Shown here: one piece after another, positions 34,536-38,034 of the stretch | Layout: each line of letters starts with the position of its first letter | How positions within the stretch are numbered: the stretch's first letter is position 1 | Source of the DNA: an uncultured Eudoraea sp. | GTDB lineage: Bacteria; Bacteroidota; Bacteroidia; Flavobacteriales; Flavobacteriaceae | Direction: 5' to 3' | Assembly (NCBI RefSeq): GCF_947258525.1 | Contig: NZ_CAMYIP010000074.1 | Location: 1-38,034, forward strand | DNA length: 38,034 nt | Notes under the pieces: model-generated | Databases searched by the model: none | Told to the model about the DNA's origin: nothing | Seen by the model: only the letters and a program-made list of their open reading frames with translations | Made by a program: the position numbers and the translations under genes

Positions 34536-34554
34536 CCTTGTTCAAATAACAAGG
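34536..34554. promoter_or_regulatory. 7-bp inverted repeat, candidate operator of the sugar operon
   Basis: CCTTGTT (34536-34542) and AACAAGG (34548-34554) flank a 5-nt centre, 106 nt before the DUF1080 ATG on the minus strand. Its size fits a helix-turn-helix dimer site. Confidence 0.4.
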
Positions 34555-34632
34555 TGTTTATGATATGTCCATAAATTTTATTGGGAATATTGTTCAGAGC
34601 GGTTGCAAAATAAAGCTTTCCAGACCTTTTAA

Positions 34633-34663
34633 TTGTAAATTAACATGCTAGGTGTTATCTTTG
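34633..34663 (+). promoter_or_regulatory. Housekeeping-type promoter of the cold-shock-domain gene
   Basis: TTG (34633-34635) and TATCTTTG (34656-34663) match the Bacteroidota -33 and -7 boxes with 20-nt spacing. Transcription would start near 34670 and leave a leader of about 150 nt. Confidence 0.6.
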
Positions 34664-34818
34664 TAGTAGTTTAATGAGATGACCACCGACCTATAGTTAC
34701 CATCGCTCTGGCTAATTTTTTTGCAGGATTCACAGTTCCACACTTACTTTTCCAAGCGCACATTTCTTAATCGCGTTTCTTTTTAAACTAAACTATAATA
34801 TCCAAATAAAACATTTTA

Positions 34819-35274
34819 ATGGCAAGATCGCAACAGACCTATAGTAAAGGTGAAAAAGAAAAAAAGCGCTTAAAAAAGCGTGAGGACAAGAAAAAGAAAA
34901 AGGAAGCACGCAAGGCAGCTGCCAAGGAAAAAGGTGGTGGTATTGAATTTGCATATGTCGATCACAATGGAAATTTAACTGATACTCCTCCCGATCCTTC
35001 AATGAAAGTTGAAATTGATGCTGAAGATATTATCCTTGGTATCCCAAAAAAGGAAGAGGGAGATATAGAGGAGGTAGATCCTGTAAGAAAAGGGAAAGTT
35101 TCATTCTTTGACACCTCTAAGGGGTTTGGTTTTATCATTGATTCTGAAAACAATGAAAAATACTTCTGCCATGTCAGCGGTTTAATTGATGAGATTGTTG
35201 AAAATGATAAGGTTTCCTTTGAACTGGAAAAGGGCATGAAAGGTCTTAATGCTGTTCGTGTAAAGAAAATTTAA
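34819..35274 (+). CDS. Cold-shock-domain RNA-binding protein with lysine-rich N-terminus
   Basis: A 151-residue protein. The C-terminal ~65 residues are a cold-shock domain, RKGKVSFFDTSKGFGFI with RNP1 (KGFGFI) and a modified RNP2 (KYFCHVSGL, where typical CSPs have VFVHFS). The N-terminus (8-38) is extremely lysine-rich (EKKRLKKREDKKKKKEARK), probably a disordered nucleic-acid-binding tail. The middle part is acidic. It likely binds RNA or single-stranded DNA and may act as an RNA chaperone. The untranslated leader of about 150 nt recalls cold-shock mRNAs. This arrangement of tail plus CSD is seen in Flavobacteriia. Confidence 0.93.
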   Translation: MARSQQTYSKGEKEKKRLKKREDKKKKKEARKAAAKEKGGGIEFAYVDHNGNLTDTPPDPSMKVEIDAEDIILGIPKKEEGDIEEVDPVRKGKVSFFDTSKGFGFIIDSENNEKYFCHVSGLIDEIVENDKVSFELEKGMKGLNAVRVKKI

Positions 35275-35378
35275 CTGCAATCTTGCTCAAAAAATTCCCA
35301 ATTCTCAATTATTTTTAATTAGTTGTGATTTTTTGATGTTTTCCTTTACTAATAGGTAAATGGTTAAATCAAAACGAA

Positions 35379-35477
35379 ATGAAATCAGACAACAAGTATT
35401 CAAAATTAATAGCGTCTTTCTGCAAGTTCTATAAATGTGAGGTTCGCATGTTCAAAAGAATCCTGGGAATAAAATAA
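35379..35477 (+). CDS. Possible 32-residue basic micro-protein
   Basis: ATG at 35379 to TAA at 35475-35477. The product is basic and has two cysteines five residues apart... see FCKFYKCEV (Cys15 and Cys19), followed by MFKRILGIK. Length, charge and location next to another micro-gene are suggestive, but no paralogue in the window supports it and no promoter was recognised. It should be treated as a candidate only. Confidence 0.4.
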   Translation: MKSDNKYSKLIASFCKFYKCEVRMFKRILGIK

Positions 35478-35537
35478 TCGTAACTATTAATCAATTAATT
35501 TGCAGGGGAATTGGATGTTCTTTCCTCAAGATATTTT

Positions 35538-35555
35538 TTGTTCTAAACAGAACAA
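35538..35555. repeat. 7-bp inverted repeat
   Basis: TTGTTCT (35538-35544) and AGAACAA (35549-35555) around AAAC. No T-run follows on the plus strand, so it is a hairpin or binding site rather than a terminator. Confidence 0.4.
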
Positions 35556-35638
35556 CAACGCTCTTCTGATGATTTGTGACAACTAAATTAAAGTCTCAAT
35601 TAATTCCAAATTAAACTTCAAGGTTTGCCATTTCATTT

Positions 35639-35669
35639 TGTAACAAAAGTTAGTTGCTGTCGTCTGTTA
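35639..35669 (+). promoter_or_regulatory. ECF-sigma-type promoter of the 39-residue micro-gene
   Basis: TGTAAC (35639-35644) and CGTCTGTTA (35661-35669) are separated by 16 nt, the same elements and spacing as at 10456-10486. Identity extends to TGTAACAAA at the -35 side and TGTCGTCT at the -10 side. The ATG is 27 nt downstream. Confidence 0.75.
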
Positions 35670-35696
35670 AGTATACATCAATTAAAAACAATCATC

Positions 35697-35816
35697 ATGA
35701 GAACACTAGACATGAATTACATTAAACGGACATTAAATTACCATATGGGTTATGGATGGAGTATGAGCAGACGACATTCTACAAAAAAAGTAATACGTAA
35801 TGACGAAACTTCATAA
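35697..35816 (+). CDS. 39-residue basic, aromatic-rich micro-protein
   Basis: The frame is open from 35625, but the preferred ATG at 35697 lies 27 nt after the ECF-type -10 box, whereas the longer start would precede the promoter. The product is basic (eight Arg/Lys against three acids), with aromatic residues in NYH-MGYGW and a Ser-Met-Ser-Arg-Arg-His segment. It does not align with the 37-residue family at 9969-10386 beyond M-R at the start and general composition, but the promoter motif is shared. No signal peptide or membrane helix is present. It is unrecognised; function unknown. Confidence 0.65.
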   Translation: MRTLDMNYIKRTLNYHMGYGWSMSRRHSTKKVIRNDETS

Positions 35817-35847
35817 TTTAATTCAATGAATCATGAGAGGCTATATG

Positions 35848-36447
35848 CTAATAGTGTTTGCATTTGGCAGTAAGATTTTTCATCGGTTTTACTTCCCCGG
35901 ACAACAAATTTTCTAAAGTTATTTCTCCTATGCGCATCCTAACAAGGCGAAGGGTTGGGAAACCCACCGCAGCCGTCATTTTGCGCACCTGTCTAAATTT
36001 ACCTTCCGTTAGTATAATACTAATCCAGCTGGTAGGCCTGTGCCTTCCTACACGCAGTTTTTTATCGGCCTCAGGAAGTATTGGAAGGGTACTTAATTTA
36101 TGAATCTTACAAGCTTTGGTTCTGTATCGTTTTCCTTCAAAACCTATTTCAACTCCATTACTTAAAAGCATTATCGCCTCATCCGTAATTTTTCCATCTA
36201 GCTGGGCATAATACTCTTTTTCTACTCCTGAACGATTTATAGTGTCACTTAACTTACCGTCTGTGGTTAAAAGTAGCAGACCTTCAGATTTCTCGTCGAG
36301 CCGCCCTATCGGCATTACTCCATCAGGAAAACTATAAAGCTCACTTAGAAATTTCTTTTTTCTTAACTCCCGGGGATTTTTTGAAATAAGCTGACTTATT
36401 ATGCCACAGGGTTTATAAAGTTTAAAGTGAAGTGATCTGGTATCCAT
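35848..36447 (-). CDS. RsuA/RluE-family 23S rRNA pseudouridine synthase
   Basis: A 199-residue single-domain pseudouridine synthase, ATG at 36447 (a TTG at 36459 would add four residues). The catalytic aspartate is in GRLDEKSEGLLLLTTDG, the RsuA/RluB/RluE/RluF signature. The N-terminal KLYKPCGIISQ and C-terminal LTEGKFRQVRKMTAAVG are also standard. It lacks an N-terminal S4 domain, which is characteristic of RluE, the enzyme for U2457 of 23S rRNA in E. coli. Target identity is inferred. It is convergent with the micro-gene. Confidence 0.93.
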   Translation of the reverse strand: MDTRSLHFKLYKPCGIISQLISKNPRELRKKKFLSELYSFPDGVMPIGRLDEKSEGLLLLTTDGKLSDTINRSGVEKEYYAQLDGKITDEAIMLLSNGVEIGFEGKRYRTKACKIHKLSTLPILPEADKKLRVGRHRPTSWISIILTEGKFRQVRKMTAAVGFPTLRLVRMRIGEITLENLLSGEVKPMKNLTAKCKHY

Positions 36448-36644
36448 TCGAGTTGGCAAGTTACCAAAGTCTTTTATACACTGTCCATTATTTGCTCATT
36501 AATCGTTCTAATAAGTAAATTGCTTAAAGTAAGTGCAGTTATACTAAAACCACCCAAATCTTTCTATAATTAAGGTTAGGTTGTGTGTATAAATAAATCA
36601 GCAAAATTTAATTATTTTTCTTAAATTGTAAGAAAACAAAGCCT

Positions 36645-37751
36645 ATGCCCATATACATGGATCGACATGATATCCCCGCAGAAATCACCGCAGAACATGT
36701 TGCTTTGATGCACCAGGAAGATCTTAAAGTAGAGCATTTGTATGGGTGTAAGGGAATGACATATTGGTGTGATACGAAACGTCATACTGCTTTCTGTTTA
36801 ATAGAAGCACCCAACAGGGAGGCAATTCAAAACATGCACAATCATGCACATGGCGAATTTCCCCATGATATCATTGAAGTAGATCCACATCTGGTGGAAT
36901 CTTTCCTCGGACGTATTGAAGATTCGAAAAAGGACGAAAATGAAGACTTAAGTATTATTGATGATCCGGCTTTTAGAGTAATCATGGTTATAGAATCTTC
37001 AGATTATCTTCACAGGTTGGATACGCATCAGCTAAGCATGTTTACGCAAAAATTCCATCGTAGTGTTGCGAAATCCGTAAAGCATTTTGAAGGAAGTATA
37101 GTTAGGGAAAATGACAAGTCATATTTAATTTCTTTTCGATCTGTAACCAATGCGGTACTGTGCGCCTTAAAGATCCAGGATAGTTTTAAGTATAGTTACC
37201 CTAAACTGGAAAGGGATAATCAGCGTTTAAATATAGGCCTGTGTACAGGCTCACCGGTAACGGAAAAGGATGGTCTTTTTTCAGAATCTATTTCACTGGC
37301 AACGCAAATGTGCGAACTAATCCATGGACAAATTATTATTTCCCCTTCCGTAAAGTCCTTATATGAAAATGAAAACCGAAATGCGGTCATTGATGATAAA
37401 TTAATCAGAACTTTGACTCCTAAAGAGGTGTCATTGGTTACTAATTTGGTTCAATTTTGTGAGCACAATTGGAACAAATCAAATTTTAATATTTTCAGGC
37501 TTAGTAAAGAACTCGGACACAGTAAATCACAATTATATAGAAAAATTAAAAAGCTTACCGGTAAATCACCGATCACATTTATTAGAGAATACAGATTAAA
37601 TAAGGCGCTGGAGCTTATCCATGACCAAAAAGGGAATATTTCTGAGATTGCCTTTGAAAGTGGGTTTAATAGTCCTGCTTATTTTTCAAAATCCTTTTTT
37701 GATAAGTTTGGGATCTTGCCTTCAAAATATGCCCAAATGTATCAGAGTTAA
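36645..37751 (+). CDS. DUF4242 / degenerate class III cyclase / AraC HTH fusion regulator
   Basis: A 368-residue three-part protein. Residues 1-90 are DUF4242 (SCO4226-like, His-rich NHAHGEFPHDIIEV), a family with a nickel-binding member. Residues about 108-255 look like a class III nucleotidyl cyclase domain (GSIVRENDKSYLISF, RLNIGLCTGSPV, SISLATQMCELIHGQIIIS). The first metal Asp is replaced by Glu117 and the transition-state Asn and Arg by Ser217 and Gln221, so it is probably inactive. Residues 268-366 are an AraC/XylS DNA-binding domain with both helix-turn-helices (LSKELGHSKSQLYRKI; ISEIAFESGFNSPAYFSKSF). It probably senses a ligand and regulates the adjacent downstream gene. Confidence 0.88.
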   Translation: MPIYMDRHDIPAEITAEHVALMHQEDLKVEHLYGCKGMTYWCDTKRHTAFCLIEAPNREAIQNMHNHAHGEFPHDIIEVDPHLVESFLGRIEDSKKDENEDLSIIDDPAFRVIMVIESSDYLHRLDTHQLSMFTQKFHRSVAKSVKHFEGSIVRENDKSYLISFRSVTNAVLCALKIQDSFKYSYPKLERDNQRLNIGLCTGSPVTEKDGLFSESISLATQMCELIHGQIIISPSVKSLYENENRNAVIDDKLIRTLTPKEVSLVTNLVQFCEHNWNKSNFNIFRLSKELGHSKSQLYRKIKKLTGKSPITFIREYRLNKALELIHDQKGNISEIAFESGFNSPAYFSKSFFDKFGILPSKYAQMYQS

Positions 37752-37936
37752 AATTTTCGCCAAAGAATAGGCCTGAATTAAAATTGTAATTTTTTGAATT
37801 AAAAGTAGCTATCCGCCTACTTTGGTCTATATAACTTTACAATAAATCCAATTACCGTTATCATTTCTTCCCCCTTACTGTTCATTAAAAGGATACGCTA
37901 TTAAAGTAATATATCAACCAATTAATAACTAAAATA

Positions 37937-38034
37937 ATGTCACATACAGTAGAAAAAGAACAAACAATAAATGATCTAAATGGCTCTGCAATAGAAGATT
38001 TCAGATCTCAACTAAGAGGAAAAATCATTCAGCA
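37937..38034 (+). CDS. Start of a probable FAD-binding oxidoreductase, cut by window end
   Basis: ATG at 37937 opens a frame that runs off the window; 32 codons are visible. The segment AIEDFRSQLRGKIIQ resembles the N-terminus of BBE-like FAD-linked oxidases, where it precedes the P-x-D-x-x-Y-x-x-A-R-x-x-W motif that would lie outside. The assignment rests on this short resemblance and on position behind an AraC-type regulator with a 185-nt gap. The function remains tentative. Confidence 0.5.
   Translation, partial: MSHTVEKEQTINDLNGSAIEDFRSQLRGKIIQ

Larger units (their letters stand above)
34431..34818. other. Divergent regulatory gap between sugar operon and cold-shock gene
   Basis: This 388-bp gap holds a dyad (34536-34554), a plus-strand promoter (34633-34663) and the long leader of the cold-shock gene. 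No minus-strand -7 box could be placed with confidence, and no small ORF looked coding. Confidence 0.6.
35275..35638. other. Gap between cold-shock gene and ECF promoter
   Basis: A stretch of about 360 bp holding one doubtful micro-ORF (35379-35477) and a 7-bp dyad (35538-35555). No terminator is evident behind the cold-shock gene. Confidence 0.5.

Noticed and set aside
1-38034. tRNA, rRNA, insertion sequences, integrases or phage genes
   Set aside because: None was recognised on either strand; no sign of a recent mobile island.

Overview
The window comes from a low-GC member of the Bacteroidota, most likely family Flavobacteriaceae. The evidence is a type IX secretion (type B, CHU_C) sorting domain, DUF4251, DUF5916 and DUF4382 families, an EF-G2-type translation factor, TAnnTTTG-type promoter elements and an outer-membrane LpxD. 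No rRNA, tRNA, insertion sequence, CRISPR array or prophage was seen. Most of it looks like ordinary chromosome with short transcription units separated by AT-rich gaps.

Layout. 1-9.9 kb: the end of an amidohydrolase gene; an ECF sigma factor followed 3 nt later by a four-helix membrane protein; an exported DUF5916 beta-barrel protein; a twin-arginine Gfo/Idh/MocA oxidoreductase; a secreted four-repeat protein with a type IX sorting domain; then two methyltransferases with export signals on either side of a DUF4251 protein. 9.9-10.5 kb: three tandem 37-residue micro-genes on the minus strand with their own promoter and terminator. 10.8-20.1 kb: an EF-G paralogue without the catalytic histidine, an M19-like dipeptidase, small hypothetical genes, an SDR, a BLUF photoreceptor, a DUF2953-GerW (YtfI-YtfJ-like) pair and a PLP aminotransferase. 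20.4-30.1 kb: an exported S9 peptidase, a cation-chloride-cotransporter-like permease, a double NTF2-like exported protein, a DUF4382 lipoprotein, a zinc alcohol dehydrogenase and lpxD. 30.1-34.4 kb: a five-gene minus-strand carbohydrate operon (DUF1080 lipoprotein, HUMPS-family enzyme, MDR dehydrogenase, SDR, TIM-barrel isomerase). 34.8-38.0 kb: a cold-shock-domain protein, one or two micro-genes, an RluE-like pseudouridine synthase, a DUF4242/pseudo-cyclase/AraC fusion regulator and the start of a probable FAD oxidase.

The strongest candidate for something undescribed is the micro-gene system. The three minus-strand ORFs at 9969-10386 each encode exactly 37 residues. They share 19 invariant positions but differ at many synonymous sites, and end at a strong intrinsic terminator. 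Upstream lies TGTAAC-N16-CGTCTATTA, an ECF-sigma-type promoter. The same motif with the same spacing (TGTAAC-N16-CGTCTGTTA) sits 25 kb away, in front of an unrelated-looking 39-residue basic ORF at 35697. I found no third copy in the intergenic regions of this window. This suggests a regulon of tiny arginine-rich, aromatic-rich proteins under one alternative sigma factor. Whether the ECF sigma factor at 1046 drives it cannot be told from the sequence.
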